Positions 26,726 through 36,067 of a stretch of 64,000 nucleotides of DNA are shown here, one piece after another. Both the position numbers and the translations under genes were made by a program. A model generated the notes under the pieces. It saw only the letters and a program-made list of their open reading frames with translations, was not told where the DNA came from and did no database searches. This stretch comes from Streptomyces meridianus (GTDB lineage: Bacteria; Actinomycetota; Actinomycetes; Streptomycetales; Streptomycetaceae), in the NCBI RefSeq assembly GCF_023703325.1, contig NZ_JAMQGM010000037.1, positions 1-64,000 of the forward strand, in the 5' to 3' direction. Numbering within the stretch: position 1 is the first letter of the stretch; every line of letters begins with the position of its first letter.

Positions 26726-26935
26726 TCAGCGCAGGTCGAACCGTCCGGACGCGACCTCGGTCACGAACGCCGTCCAGGCCTCCGGGCGGAACCCGAGGGA
26801 AGGCCCCTCCGGGTCCTTGGAGTCACGCACGGCCACGGTGCGAATCGCGGGGGACTTCACTTCGACGCATGCGCCGTTCCCGGTCGAGTAGGTCGACTTC
26901 GTCCACATGTCGGTGGCGCCTTGCTGGATTGCCAT
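26726..26935 (-). CDS. DUF397 protein
   Basis: A 69-residue protein with the complete DUF397 pattern: WTKSTYSTGNGACVEVKSPA, then VAVRDSKDPEGPSLGFRPEA and WTAFVTEV. The start at 26935 (MAIQQGATD) is fixed by domain length. DUF397 genes are found next to XRE/DUF5753 regulators in Streptomyces, as here, and the pair controls development or antibiotic genes in known cases (WhiJ/BldB-like systems). The protein is cytoplasmic and probably binds its regulator partner. Confidence 0.88.
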   Translation of the reverse strand: MAIQQGATDMWTKSTYSTGNGACVEVKSPAIRTVAVRDSKDPEGPSLGFRPEAWTAFVTEVASGRFDLR

Positions 26936-27131
26936 GTCTGCTCCGGTGCTGCCCTGGGGGTTTGCCAACGTTTTTGCAGGCGTGATCGACGCTACTCGCC
27001 AACATCGCTGAGTGAGACGGCCGTTCACTCGACCGGATGGCATATTCCTTGCAACGCTTCCGTGTCGCACACGGTGCGTGTACCGTCGCGCGCCCCCGGC
27101 AGGCGTGTGTTCCGCGGTCCGGGGCGTCCGC

Positions 27132-27989
27132 TCAGCGCACGTACTCCTTCGCGATGCCGGCGATGAACTCCCGCGTCTGGTCGGCGTTGAGTGCCTGGGC
27201 TCGCAGGTGCTCGTACATCACGCTGTAGCTGTGGACGTCGTTGGCCTTCTCCAGGTAGAGGTCGCTGGTCACGCCCTCCAGGTAGACCACGCTCGAGTCG
27301 GAGGCGTCGGGGAACTCGAGGATGGCGTACTGCCCGTTGACCCCGGGATGGGCGCCCATGTCGAACGGCATGACCTGCACCGTCACGTGCGGCAGCCGCG
27401 ACAGTTCGATCAGATGGCCCAGCTGGTCCCGCATGATCTGCCGGTTGCCGACGACCCGGCGCAGTGCCGCCTCGTCGAGAACGGCCCACAGTCGCAGCGG
27501 ATGCTCGTCGGACTGTATGCGGTCCTGACGGCGGAGCCTGACCTGCACCCGCTTGTCGATGTCGGCGGATGTGGCCTCGGGCAGTGCACCGCCCACCACG
27601 GCCTCCGCGTACGCCCGGGTCTGCAACAGCCCCGGGACGACCTGCGGTTCGTAGACGCGCAGTGATGCCGCGTCCGTCTCCAGCCCGATGTAGACGCTGT
27701 ACGGGATGTCGCCGAAGGCGTGCCACCAGCCCTGCTGGCGCGAGTCCTTGGCCATCTGCATCAGCGACTCCACGATGCGGTGGTCCTCCACCTCGTAGAC
27801 CCCGCACAGGTCGCGGACGTCACGCTGGCTGATGCTGCGGCGGCCGTTCTCCAACCGGCTGATCTTGGACTGGGAGACCAGCAGCCGCTCCGCCACCTCC
27901 TCCGCCGTCATGCCCTTGAGCTCACGGAGCCTGCGCAGCTCCTGGCCCAACCGGCGTCGCCTGACCGTGGGATTGACGTTGGACGCCAC
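27132..27989 (-). CDS. XRE-type regulator with DUF5753 domain (WhiJ-like)
   Basis: A 285-residue regulator. The N-terminal helix-turn-helix is LGQELRRLRELKGMTAEEVA then SQSKISRLENGRRSISQRDV; the rest is a DUF5753 domain with WWHAFGDIPYSVYIGLETDA, VYEPQVVPGLLQTRAYAEAV and PHVTVQVMPFDMGAHPGVNG. The GTG start at 27989 has GGAGG about 10 nt upstream. It is followed on the same strand by the DUF397 gene, its likely partner. Paralogues control morphological and antibiotic genes in Streptomyces. Ligand unknown. Confidence 0.92.
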   Translation of the reverse strand: MASNVNPTVRRRRLGQELRRLRELKGMTAEEVAERLLVSQSKISRLENGRRSISQRDVRDLCGVYEVEDHRIVESLMQMAKDSRQQGWWHAFGDIPYSVYIGLETDAASLRVYEPQVVPGLLQTRAYAEAVVGGALPEATSADIDKRVQVRLRRQDRIQSDEHPLRLWAVLDEAALRRVVGNRQIMRDQLGHLIELSRLPHVTVQVMPFDMGAHPGVNGQYAILEFPDASDSSVVYLEGVTSDLYLEKANDVHSYSVMYEHLRAQALNADQTREFIAGIAKEYVR

Positions 27990-28267
27990 CAGGACCGTCC
28001 CTCCGAGTCGTGCCGCTGTTGTCCAGCAGACTGCCACCCCTGACCAGGGCGGCGCTGGGAAACGGCAACAGAGGGTCCTCCCGCGGCCACAGCGGGCAGC
28101 ATCGAGGTCCGCAGGCTCAGGGCTTCGACGTGGTGCGGGCGCAGAGCCTCCGGGACGGACCGTCCGCTCGCCCCGGAGACCCTGCGCTCCTGTCGTCGGT
28201 GATGCCGGACCGCGGTGCGCTTGTGGCGCGGGCGGTCATGCGGTTGTGGTGTTGCCCTGCGGCCTCG

Positions 28268-28981
28268 TCAGTGCGCTGCGGCGCGGGCCATCGCCGAGTG
28301 CCGCGTCTGCGCCGGAATGCCTGCCGGGGCGGAACGGACCGCCTGCGGCCGCCGGGCTGCGACGCCGTTCTGCACGTCCATCACGGCGTGCGCGACCAGG
28401 CCGCCCATCGGGTCGTGCCTGATCAGGTCCCGGAGCCTGGAGCGGCAGGACCGCCCCTCGTTGCCCGGGTAGAGGTGCTTGCCGAGACCGACCGCGTGGG
28501 CCAGGGCGGCGAGCGCCGCCGTCCGCGGGTCCGGCGGTACACCGGTGCGGATGGCGCTGTCCAGCCGGGCCCTGATCTCCCGGCTGATGTCCGAGTCGAC
28601 GGCCTGGTAGCGCGTCGTCGGAAGCACCCCGCACATCTGGCCGGCCACGGCATGAACCATGCCGCACCGCTCCAGGTGCGAGAGGTACGTCTGGCGCAGC
28701 CCCAGCCGGGGCCCGCCGATCCAGTGCACGGCCCGCACCGGACTGCCGCGCCTGCGCAGCAGTTCGAGTGCGGAGTCCAGCGTCGGATCTCCTGTCGGCC
28801 GTGGCAGCACCACGGCGATACGATCCCCATCTGGGGCTATCCGTCCTGCCAGAGCCAGCTCCACTAGCTGTGCCCCGGCGAGGCCGAGGTCGAGCGACTG
28901 CGGCTGCGCCGTGGTTCCCGTGGTCGGGTCCAAGGCGAGCAGCAGAAGCTCCTCCGGAATTGTTCTGCGGCTCCTGCCCAT
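28268..28981 (-). CDS. GPP34 (GOLPH3-like) family protein
   Basis: A 237-residue helical protein matching the bacterial GPP34 family: TIPEELLLLALDPTTG at the start, VELALAGRIAPDGDRIAVVL, and HAVAGQMCGVLPTTRYQAVD, RLRDLIRHDPMGGLVAHAVM later. Eukaryotic relatives bind phosphatidylinositol-4-phosphate at the Golgi; the bacterial role is unknown. The ATG at 28981 has GGGGAGG 5-6 nt upstream. The last 25 residues are Ala/Pro/Arg-rich and may be disordered. A stand-alone gene divergent from the carboxypeptidase. Confidence 0.85.
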   Translation of the reverse strand: MGRSRRTIPEELLLLALDPTTGTTAQPQSLDLGLAGAQLVELALAGRIAPDGDRIAVVLPRPTGDPTLDSALELLRRRGSPVRAVHWIGGPRLGLRQTYLSHLERCGMVHAVAGQMCGVLPTTRYQAVDSDISREIRARLDSAIRTGVPPDPRTAALAALAHAVGLGKHLYPGNEGRSCRSRLRDLIRHDPMGGLVAHAVMDVQNGVAARRPQAVRSAPAGIPAQTRHSAMARAAAH

Positions 28982-29279
28982 CCAAGCCTCCCCGCGTGGA
29001 TGAATGACAGGGTGACCCCTGCCACATCGGTCTGTCGAGGGTGCGTGGGTCTTTTGTGCACTAATCGATAAGTATGTCTTTCTCGTATCGCGGGTCATTG
29101 CGCTCCGGCGTTGCCGGGATGTGACCTTGGAGGGCCGTCCGGCGTTCCGAGGCGACAGCTGTGTTGTGTCGTGGTGAACATCCGGCGGCGGAGGGCAGGA
29201 CACTGGTATGGCGACGGGCAGTGGGGCGTGGCCGCCGGAGGGCGGGGGGCGTCTTGTGGGAGACCTTGAGGAGGCATCG

Positions 29280-32138
29280 GTGGCGGGCGAGTCCCCCGAC
29301 AAGTCGAAGCAGCAGGAGTCGTCGGGGGAGGCGGCCCGGATCCCGGCGGATCCGGGGCTCGGCGTTCTCCGGGAACGCGAACCGGCCGACACGCTGTCAG
29401 CGGGTGCCGCTGCGGGAGACTCCGACGGCCCGGCCCATGGCCCCCAGGGCGAGGCCGGCGTCGACCGCGGGGACGCCTCCGTAACCTCCGCCGGTGCGGG
29501 CGGGGGCGACGATCCGGCGCCGGACAAGGGGGACGAACGGCTGCGCGCGGCGGTCGCCGCCTGGATGGCGAGCGGATCGGAGGACTCCGAGGATGATCCG
29601 ACGACCGCCGGCGAGCCTGCTGCCGCAACTGGGGACGGCGTCGGCGCCGGCGCCGGCGAGGCACGTGCGGAGACCGCCCGGCCTGCGGACCGGCCTACAT
29701 CCATGCTGCGTGTGGCGTCCCTGCCGCCGGTGGCCGAGGACGCCCGGGCGAAGGCCGGCGTCGAGGAGAGCGCTTCCGGCACCGCTTCCGGCGCCGGGGG
29801 TGACCGGGACGGCGCCGCCTCGGGAACGGACGCGCGCCGCGACGATGTTCCGGACGCCGCCGGGGAGAGGGCCGGGAAGAGCGAAGCGGACGCCCGGGGG
29901 CGGGGGGAGCGCGCGAACGCCGCCGTCGACGTGGACGCAGATGTCGAGGCGGGGGATGCCGACGTCGTGGACACGGACGGGTCGACGGTCGAACGGGCCG
30001 TCGGCGACGGCGAGTCGGACCCTGACGGCGGGGCGAGCGGGAACGCCGCTGACGCCGCTGCGGCCGAAGCCCCGGCCGGCACGCAGGACCGCACCCATGG
30101 CGCCGTGGAGGACGATGCGGAGGTCCGTGCGGAGCGCGCAGAGGGGCCGGCCGAGACCGGTGAGGAGTCCGATGAGGACGCCGGGGGCCGGGCCGGGGCC
30201 GCAGGTGAGGACGATGTTGCCCCGGCCGAGGGCGCCGACGCGAAGCGGTTGCGGGATCAGCCCACGACCGCGCTGGTCCTCCCCGACGCCGGGCAGCCCG
30301 GCGCCGCGCAGCGCGACGCCGACGCCGGCGCCGAGGCCGACGCCGGCGCCGAGGGTCGTGGCGAGGAACCGTCCGAGGAGGAGCTGTCCGAGGAGGAGGC
30401 GTCCGGCAGCGGCACGGACGCAGACGCTCCGGGCGACCGGGCGACCCGGATGTTCCGGGCCGTGAAGCCTCCGGCGCCCACCGCGCCGAAGGACGCCGGG
30501 GGCCGGGGTGACGATGCCGCCGGCGCGTCCCCGGCGGACCGGACCCCCGACTCCGGCACCCCCGACTCCGGCACCCCCGACGTCGCGAAGGCCGCCGCAG
30601 CAGCGAGCGCGGGGGGCGGAGGCTCGCCCGAGTCCCGCGCCGTCGAGCGGCCCGCCGAACGCACCAGCCGCTTCGTGCCGTTGCCACCGGAGACCCCGCT
30701 CGGCGGCCGCACCGTCACCTCCGCCTCGCGCACCGGCACCACCACCGCGTCCCGCCCCGCCGGCGCTCCGCCGATGCCCCCGCACCGCCCCGGCTCCGGC
30801 CCGCTGCCGGAATCGGAGCGGACGAAGAAGCAGCCGTTGCCGCCCCAGCCCTCCGAGGGCCCGTCGGCCCCGCTGGATCTGCTGGCCCAGCTGACCAACA
30901 CCCCTCCGCCGCCGGAGACTCCGCTGCGGATCGCGTTGCGCCGGGTGAAGATCTGGACGCCGCTGCTCGTCCTGCTGCTGATCGTCTTCGCGACCGCGCA
31001 GGCCCTGCGTCCGCTGCCGGATCCGGAACTCGCGCTCACCGCACGTGCCACGTACACCTTCGCGGGGGACCGGCCCGCGCTGCCGTGGCCCGCCGAGGGC
31101 CAGGCGTACGTCGAGATCCCGGGGCTCGGGAGCCTCGGTTCGTCGGGTGAGCAGAAGCCCGTGCCGATCGCCAGCGTCGCCAAGGTGATGACGGCCTACG
31201 TCATCCTCCGGGACCACCCGATGAAGAAGGGCTCCAAGGGGAAGACCCTGACGGTCGACGCGAAGACGGTGAGCGACTACCGGACCGGGAAGGCCGGGCA
31301 CGAGTCCGTCGTCGAGGTGACGGAGGGGCAGAAGATCAGCGAGTACGAGGCCCTGCAGGCCCTGATGCTGCCGTCGGCGAACAACATTGCCCGTCTGCTG
31401 GCCCGTTGGGACGCCAAGTCCGAGAAGGCGTTCGTCACCAAGATGAACGACGCCGCCAAGGACCTCGGAATGAAGAACACCCACTACACGGACCCCAGCG
31501 GTCTCACCCGCTCGACCGTCAGCACTGCGAGCGACCAGGTGAAGCTCGGCAGGAAGGCCATGGAGGATCCGGTGTTCCGGGAGATCTCCGCGCAGCCGTT
31601 CTACACGGACAGCAAGGGCAACAAGCAGAACAACTACAACCAGTTGATCCCCTATACCGGCATCGGCATCAAGACGGGCACCAGCACGGCGGCCGGCGGC
31701 AACCTGCTCTTCGCCGCCGAGCAGCCGGTCGGCGGCACCACACAGCTGATCATCGGAGCGGCGCTGGGTCAGCACCGGGCGCCGATCATCGACACGGTGA
31801 CGGCGGCGAGCAAGCTGCTGATCCAGGCCGCCCAGGACTCCCTGGTGTCGCACACGGTCGTCAAGAAGGGCCAGGTCGTCGGGCAGGTGGACGACGGTCT
31901 GGGCAGTACGACCCCGGTCGTGGCCACCAAGGACGTCAAGGCCGTCGGCTGGCCGGGCCTGAAGGTCGACCTGGCGATCACCGATGCGGGGAAGCGGATC
32001 CCGCACGAGGCGAAGGCCGGGACGAAGGTCGGTGTGCTGACCGTCGGCAGCGGCCCCGGTCAGGTGCGGGTGCCGGTCGAGACCCGGAAGGATCTCGTCG
32101 AACCGACGTTCGGCAGCAAGCTCACCCGCATCCTCTGA
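29280..32138 (+). CDS. D-alanyl-D-alanine carboxypeptidase (S11) with very long acidic N-terminal region
   Basis: A 952-residue membrane protein. The GTG at 29280 has AGGAGG at an ideal distance and is preferred; an in-frame ATG at 29208 adds 24 residues. Residues 1 to about 550 are low-complexity and rich in Ala, Gly, Asp, Glu, with short repeats such as DAGAEADAGAE and SGTPDSGTPD; they are predicted to lie in the cytoplasm. One membrane anchor follows (LLVLLLIVFATAQAL, about 560-578). The extracellular penicillin-binding domain has the three serine-transferase motifs: Ser632-V-A-K635, Ser699-A-N701 and Lys798-T-G. It trims the last D-Ala from peptidoglycan side chains. Normal D,D-carboxypeptidases have no such N-terminus. 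Confidence 0.92.
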   Translation: MAGESPDKSKQQESSGEAARIPADPGLGVLREREPADTLSAGAAAGDSDGPAHGPQGEAGVDRGDASVTSAGAGGGDDPAPDKGDERLRAAVAAWMASGSEDSEDDPTTAGEPAAATGDGVGAGAGEARAETARPADRPTSMLRVASLPPVAEDARAKAGVEESASGTASGAGGDRDGAASGTDARRDDVPDAAGERAGKSEADARGRGERANAAVDVDADVEAGDADVVDTDGSTVERAVGDGESDPDGGASGNAADAAAAEAPAGTQDRTHGAVEDDAEVRAERAEGPAETGEESDEDAGGRAGAAGEDDVAPAEGADAKRLRDQPTTALVLPDAGQPGAAQRDADAGAEADAGAEGRGEEPSEEELSEEEASGSGTDADAPGDRATRMFRAVKPPAPTAPKDAGGRGDDAAGASPADRTPDSGTPDSGTPDVAKAAAAASAGGGGSPESRAVERPAERTSRFVPLPPETPLGGRTVTSASRTGTTTASRPAGAPPMPPHRPGSGPLPESERTKKQPLPPQPSEGPSAPLDLLAQLTNTPPPPETPLRIALRRVKIWTPLLVLLLIVFATAQALRPLPDPELALTARATYTFAGDRPALPWPAEGQAYVEIPGLGSLGSSGEQKPVPIASVAKVMTAYVILRDHPMKKGSKGKTLTVDAKTVSDYRTGKAGHESVVEVTEGQKISEYEALQALMLPSANNIARLLARWDAKSEKAFVTKMNDAAKDLGMKNTHYTDPSGLTRSTVSTASDQVKLGRKAMEDPVFREISAQPFYTDSKGNKQNNYNQLIPYTGIGIKTGTSTAAGGNLLFAAEQPVGGTTQLIIGAALGQHRAPIIDTVTAASKLLIQAAQDSLVSHTVVKKGQVVGQVDDGLGSTTPVVATKDVKAVGWPGLKVDLAITDAGKRIPHEAKAGTKVGVLTVGSGPGQVRVPVETRKDLVEPTFGSKLTRIL

Positions 32139-32158
32139 CCCACTGGCCTCTCCTGTTC

Positions 32159-32200
32159 CTGCGGCCCCGGCGCTTCACCACCGTGCGCCCGGGGCCGCAG
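32159..32200 (+). terminator. Terminator after the carboxypeptidase gene
   Basis: CTGCGGCCCCGG (32159-32170) and CCGGGGCCGCAG (32189-32200), a perfect 12-bp stem with an 18-nt loop. Confidence 0.7.
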
Positions 32201-32330
32201 GCATGCGCGCCCCCGTGCGCCTGCAACCGGCCGTCCGCCCGGTGTGTCCTGGATGGCGGACCCCGCTCGACGGGGACTCCGCGCGCCGCGTGGTTGCGCG
32301 GGCCGATACGGCCACAGGGGGCACACGGAC

Positions 32331-33032
32331 ATGGCAGAACCGGTTACGGCAGGGCGCAGAGCCGGCATCGCGCTCGGACTGGCGGGAATGCTGGTGCCGT
32401 TGACGGTCGCAGCGGGCACTCCCGCGCAGGCCGCCCACTGCACCAGCTGGACGGGCCCCTACCAGCGCAGCGTCGAGAAGTTCCTCGGACGTCCCGTCGA
32501 CGGCCGCCAGTCGACGGCCGACTGCACGGTGATCCGGGCGTTTCAGACGCGGCACGGTATCAGCCCGAACATCGGCTACGCCGGGCCGATCACGTGGGGC
32601 GTCATGAGCATCATGAAGGCGCAGAAGGCTGCGGGAAGGACTCCGAACAAGGCCGGCAAGTGCCCCGTCAACCGGGGCCGCATCGCGTGCGTCGACCTGA
32701 CCCGGCAGCTCAGCTGGATCCAGGACGGGCGGAAGCTCCGGTTCGGCCCGGTGCCGGTGCGCACCGGACGCAACGGTCACGAGACGCGCACCGGATCGAG
32801 CCGCGTCTACTGGCGCAATCTGAACCACTGGTCGACGCTCTACGACGTGCGCATGCCCTACAGCCAGTTCTTCGACGGCGGTCAGGCGTTCCACTCCATC
32901 AGCGGCAGCGTCTGGTCCCCGCCGGGCTCGCACGGCTGCGTGAACATGCGCAAGGCCGACGCCCGGACGTACTGGGGGCTGCTGGGGACGGGTGACGACG
33001 TGTTCGTGTACGGGCGCAAGCCCGGCACCTGA
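32331..33032 (+). CDS. Secreted L,D-transpeptidase (YkuD-type)
   Basis: A 233-residue exported protein. Signal peptide about 1-34 (GIALGLAGMLVPLTVAAG ... AQA), then a small peptidoglycan-binding-like part (VEKFLGRPVDG ... AFQTRHGISPNIGYAGPITW) and a YkuD catalytic domain ending in FHSISGSVWSPPGSHGCVNM, with the catalytic Cys in SHGCVNM and the usual His before it. It forms 3-3 cross-links in peptidoglycan or attaches proteins. The start at 32331 (MAEPVTAGRRAG) fits the signal peptide. Lies directly behind a D,D-carboxypeptidase gene, whose tetrapeptide products are the L,D-transpeptidase substrates. Confidence 0.87.
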   Translation: MAEPVTAGRRAGIALGLAGMLVPLTVAAGTPAQAAHCTSWTGPYQRSVEKFLGRPVDGRQSTADCTVIRAFQTRHGISPNIGYAGPITWGVMSIMKAQKAAGRTPNKAGKCPVNRGRIACVDLTRQLSWIQDGRKLRFGPVPVRTGRNGHETRTGSSRVYWRNLNHWSTLYDVRMPYSQFFDGGQAFHSISGSVWSPPGSHGCVNMRKADARTYWGLLGTGDDVFVYGRKPGT

Positions 33033-33182
33033 GCGAGGGTCCGGCGTACGGCGCAGTGGCGTACGCCGGAGCGGCGAGCGCGGGCACCGATGGAGCAGCC
33101 CGGGTGGCTCTCGGCGGGCCGCGCCGGGGGCCTGCTCCTAGCGTTCCTCATGACCTCACAGGTCCTTTCGGAGAGGAACGCC

Positions 33183-33602
33183 ATGAAGAAGATCCTCGCT
33201 CGCGGTGTCGCGGTGGCCGGGTTGTCGGCCGCGCTGCTCGTGCCTCTGACCGGTGCCGCCGAGGCGGCGGTTCCGTATCGCACGGACACGGTGTCCGCTG
33301 CCGGCCATCACGGTCAGAGCACGCACGGCAAGAAGGCGACGCACGGCAAGAAGGCCCACCACGGCAAGAAGGCTCACCACTCCAAGAAGGCGCAACACGG
33401 CAAGAAGCACGGCCACAAGAAGAAGTCCCACCACGGCTACGGCAAACACACGGGATACGGACAGAAGGCACACCACGGCTACGGCAAGCACTCCAAGGGC
33501 CGTTCGTACCACCGGGGTTACGGCGCTCCGTTCCGGACGGTCCAGGAACGGCCGAACGGCGTGGTCGGCGCCCTCCTCGGGGTGGTGGACTCCCTCCTCT
33601 GA
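33183..33602 (+). CDS. Secreted His/Lys-rich protein with HGKK repeats
   Basis: A 139-residue protein with a clear signal peptide (MKKILARGVAVAGLSAALLV ... AEA, cleavage near 28) and a strong ribosome site (GGAGAGG). The mature part is dominated by short repeats: four HGKK, one HSKK, then HGHKKKSHHGYGKHTGYGQK and HHGYGKHSKG. The C-terminus (RTVQERPNGVVGALLGVVDS) is normal-looking and hydrophobic. Such a polycationic, His-rich protein may bind metal, nucleic acid or wall teichoic acids. The same (K/H)HGKK motif forms the tail of the repeat protein at 50255. Unknown family. Confidence 0.8.
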   Translation: MKKILARGVAVAGLSAALLVPLTGAAEAAVPYRTDTVSAAGHHGQSTHGKKATHGKKAHHGKKAHHSKKAQHGKKHGHKKKSHHGYGKHTGYGQKAHHGYGKHSKGRSYHRGYGAPFRTVQERPNGVVGALLGVVDSLL

Positions 33603-33771
33603 GACTCCGGACCCGCTGCCGTCCGCGGGGCGCTGCCGGGGGCGGCGGCGGATCGTTACGCACGCGTGATCGCCCCGGCTATTACCGCGGGTAAGTCCTC
33701 TTGGTTACCGTCGGTTCGGCCTGAATGGTGTGCCAGGGGCTCGGGTTCGGCACCGACGTGAGGAGTCGAAC

Positions 33772-35384
33772 GTGAGTCACCGTCCGCGGAGTGCGCGCAC
33801 CACCACCGCCTGCGTCATGGCGGCCACGGTCGTGGCCGCCGCCGTGCTCGGCGCCGCACCCTCGGCCCAGGCCGCGTCCCCGGGAACCGGCGCCGTCGCC
33901 CGCGTCTCCGGGACTGCCGTCGAGTCGCCGGGGTTCCGGTTCGTCGACATCCCCGGCGCGGACGGGGTCGGGCTGGCCGGAAACGTCTTCGCACCCACGG
34001 GCGGTGACGGCGACCGGTACCCGCTGATCGTGCTGCCGACCAGCTGGGCGTCGCCGCAGGCGGAGTATTTCGCCGAGGCGCAGAAGCTCGCCGACAGCGG
34101 GTACGTCGTCGTCTCCTACAACCCGCGCGGCTTCCTCCAGTCGGGCGGCGAGATCCAGGTTGCCGGGCCCAAGGACACCGCCGACGCCTCGAAGGTCATC
34201 GACTGGGCCCTGGCCAACACCCCCGCCGACCCGCAGCGCATCGGCATGGGAGGCGTCTCGTACGGCGCGGGCATCAGCCTGCTGACCGCCGGCGAGGACG
34301 ACCGGATCACGACGGTGGCCGCGCTGAGCGGATGGGCCGACCTCATCGACTCGATCTACAGCGGCCGGACCCAGCACCGTCAGGCGGTGGCCATGCTCAC
34401 CGGGCTCGGCTACCTCACCGGCCGGCCGAGCGAGGAAACCGCCCGCTACATGCGGGAGTTCCTGAGCGGAAGCCTCGAGCACGAGGCCGAGATGATCGCC
34501 TGGGGCAAGCAGCGCTCGGCCTCGGCCCGGATCGACCGGATCAACGCCAACGGCGCCGCGATCATGCTGGCCAACGGATGGGGCGACTCGATCTTCCCGC
34601 CCAATCAGTACGCCGACTTCTACGAGAAGCTGACCGGCCCGAAGCGCCTGGAGCTGCGCCCCGGCGACCACGCCACCGCCGAGGGATCCGGCCTGCTCGG
34701 CCTGCCGAACGACGTGTGGGACGACACCGCCGCTGGTTCGACCACCACCTCAAGGGGGCGGCCAACGGCATCGACCGCGAGCAGCCGGTGCAGCTCAAGG
34801 CCCGTACCGGAGGCGGCTACGAGGGCTATCCGAGCTGGCGGGACGTTCCCGGGACGACCGCCCGCATCCCGCTGTCCGGCGCCCGGAGCATCCGGACGGA
34901 CACCGACTCCGGAGCCGACGGCGGGACGGTCATGCTCTCCGGCGCCCTGGACCAGTTCCTCGCGGTGCCCCCGGTCACGTCGGTCCCGCTGCTGCCGCGC
35001 GGCCTGGCGGCGGTCTGGCAGGGCGAGCGCCACGCCGAGCCGCAGCGGCTGCGCGGAACGGTGAAGCTGCACACCACGGTGACCGCCCGCGACAGCGACG
35101 GCACTGCGGTCGCCTACCTCTACGACGTGGGCCCGCTCGGGACCGGCAAGCTGGTCACCCACGCCCCCGTGTCGTTCCACGACCAGGCGCCGGGACGCCC
35201 GTTCGGCCTCGACCTGGAACTCAACTCCACCGCCTACGACGTTCCGGCCGGCCACCGGCTGACGCTCGTCGTCGACGGCAAGGATCCGCTCTACACGGAC
35301 CACAACCCGCGTGGCGGAAAGCTGGCCTTCTCGTCGCCGGCGGACGACCCGTCCTGGCTGGAACTCCCGATCCGCCGACGCTGA
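33772..35384 (+). pseudogene. Secreted CocE/NonD-type alpha/beta hydrolase (S15-like), frameshifted
   Basis: Signal peptide (AATVVAAAVLGAAPSAQA) and the catalytic domain are in the first frame: SYNPRGFLQSGGE, then IGMGGVSYGAGISLLTAGED with the nucleophile Ser in GVSYGA. At about 34730 one base is missing; reading on in the next frame gives RWFDHHLKGAANGIDREQPV and the jelly-roll C-terminal domain (TVTARDSDGTAVAYLYDVGP) to the stop at 35384. The combined length of about 537 residues is right for the family, whose members cleave acyl or dipeptide bonds. GTG start with GAGGAG upstream. Frame break recent or an error in the sequence. Confidence 0.8.
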
Positions 35385-36067
35385 GAAACACTCTCGCACG
35401 CCCGTCCGTACGACCGTGCGGGCGCTGCCGGAACCGGCCTTCCCCCGGGGCCGATCCGGTCCGGCGCCGCCGGTCCTCCAGCGGCGGCCGGTGCTCGATC
35501 CCCCCGCCGGAAGGCGCGAGTACCGGGCGCCCGCGCATGGCGTCGTCCGCTGCCCGCGTTCCGGCGGCCTGGTGGACGACGTGCTCAGCAGCGCCGGCCT
35601 CCATGGGCCGCCCTTTTTCCCCGCGGGGCCTGTCGGCACGGTGCCCCGCCGCCCCTGCCCGGTCCGGGTGATTTCTCCCGACATTCCGTGCTTTTCGGCC
35701 GCGCGACGACGCCAAGGTCGGCCTGCTGAAAGGAAATTGAGAGATGAAACGCAATTGGCGCCGAGCGTCTTTCATTTGTTGAACCCAGGTCGGCGCAGTA
35801 TCCGATCGCCTACCCATGAGACGCTCTGTATATGCCTGGCGACGCAACGAATCGTGGTGCTGATGTGCGAACATCAACTCCGTTTTCGTGGTTGTGATCG
35901 GATGGGCAATCTGTCCCTTATAGGGTGATATGCACACCGGGAATTCAAGAATTGAAGAAAGAGATCGCGCCAAGCCATGGACCTCGGGCGGCAACGTTTC
36001 TAGAGTCCCCTGCAAGCCAGCGGCCGAGCCGCCGATGGGACCGCAGGGAATGAAGGAGACCACCAAT
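35385..36067. other. 683-bp stretch without a gene, upstream of the sugar operon
   Basis: No supported gene. The left end has a small stem CGCACG/CGTGCG (35395-35420) that may end the hydrolase unit. The right half is less GC-rich, and contains TATAGGGTGATA (about 35921-35932) and a GGCAACGTTTC (about 35990-36000) with a short AACGTT palindrome. One of these may belong to the promoter or to a sugar repressor site for the operon. No complete LacI-type operator was recognised. Confidence 0.4.

Noticed and set aside
29397..32006. An 869-codon minus-strand frame opposite the carboxypeptidase
   Set aside because: Shadow frame: GC-rich bias in the real gene keeps the antisense open. No ribosome site or domain.
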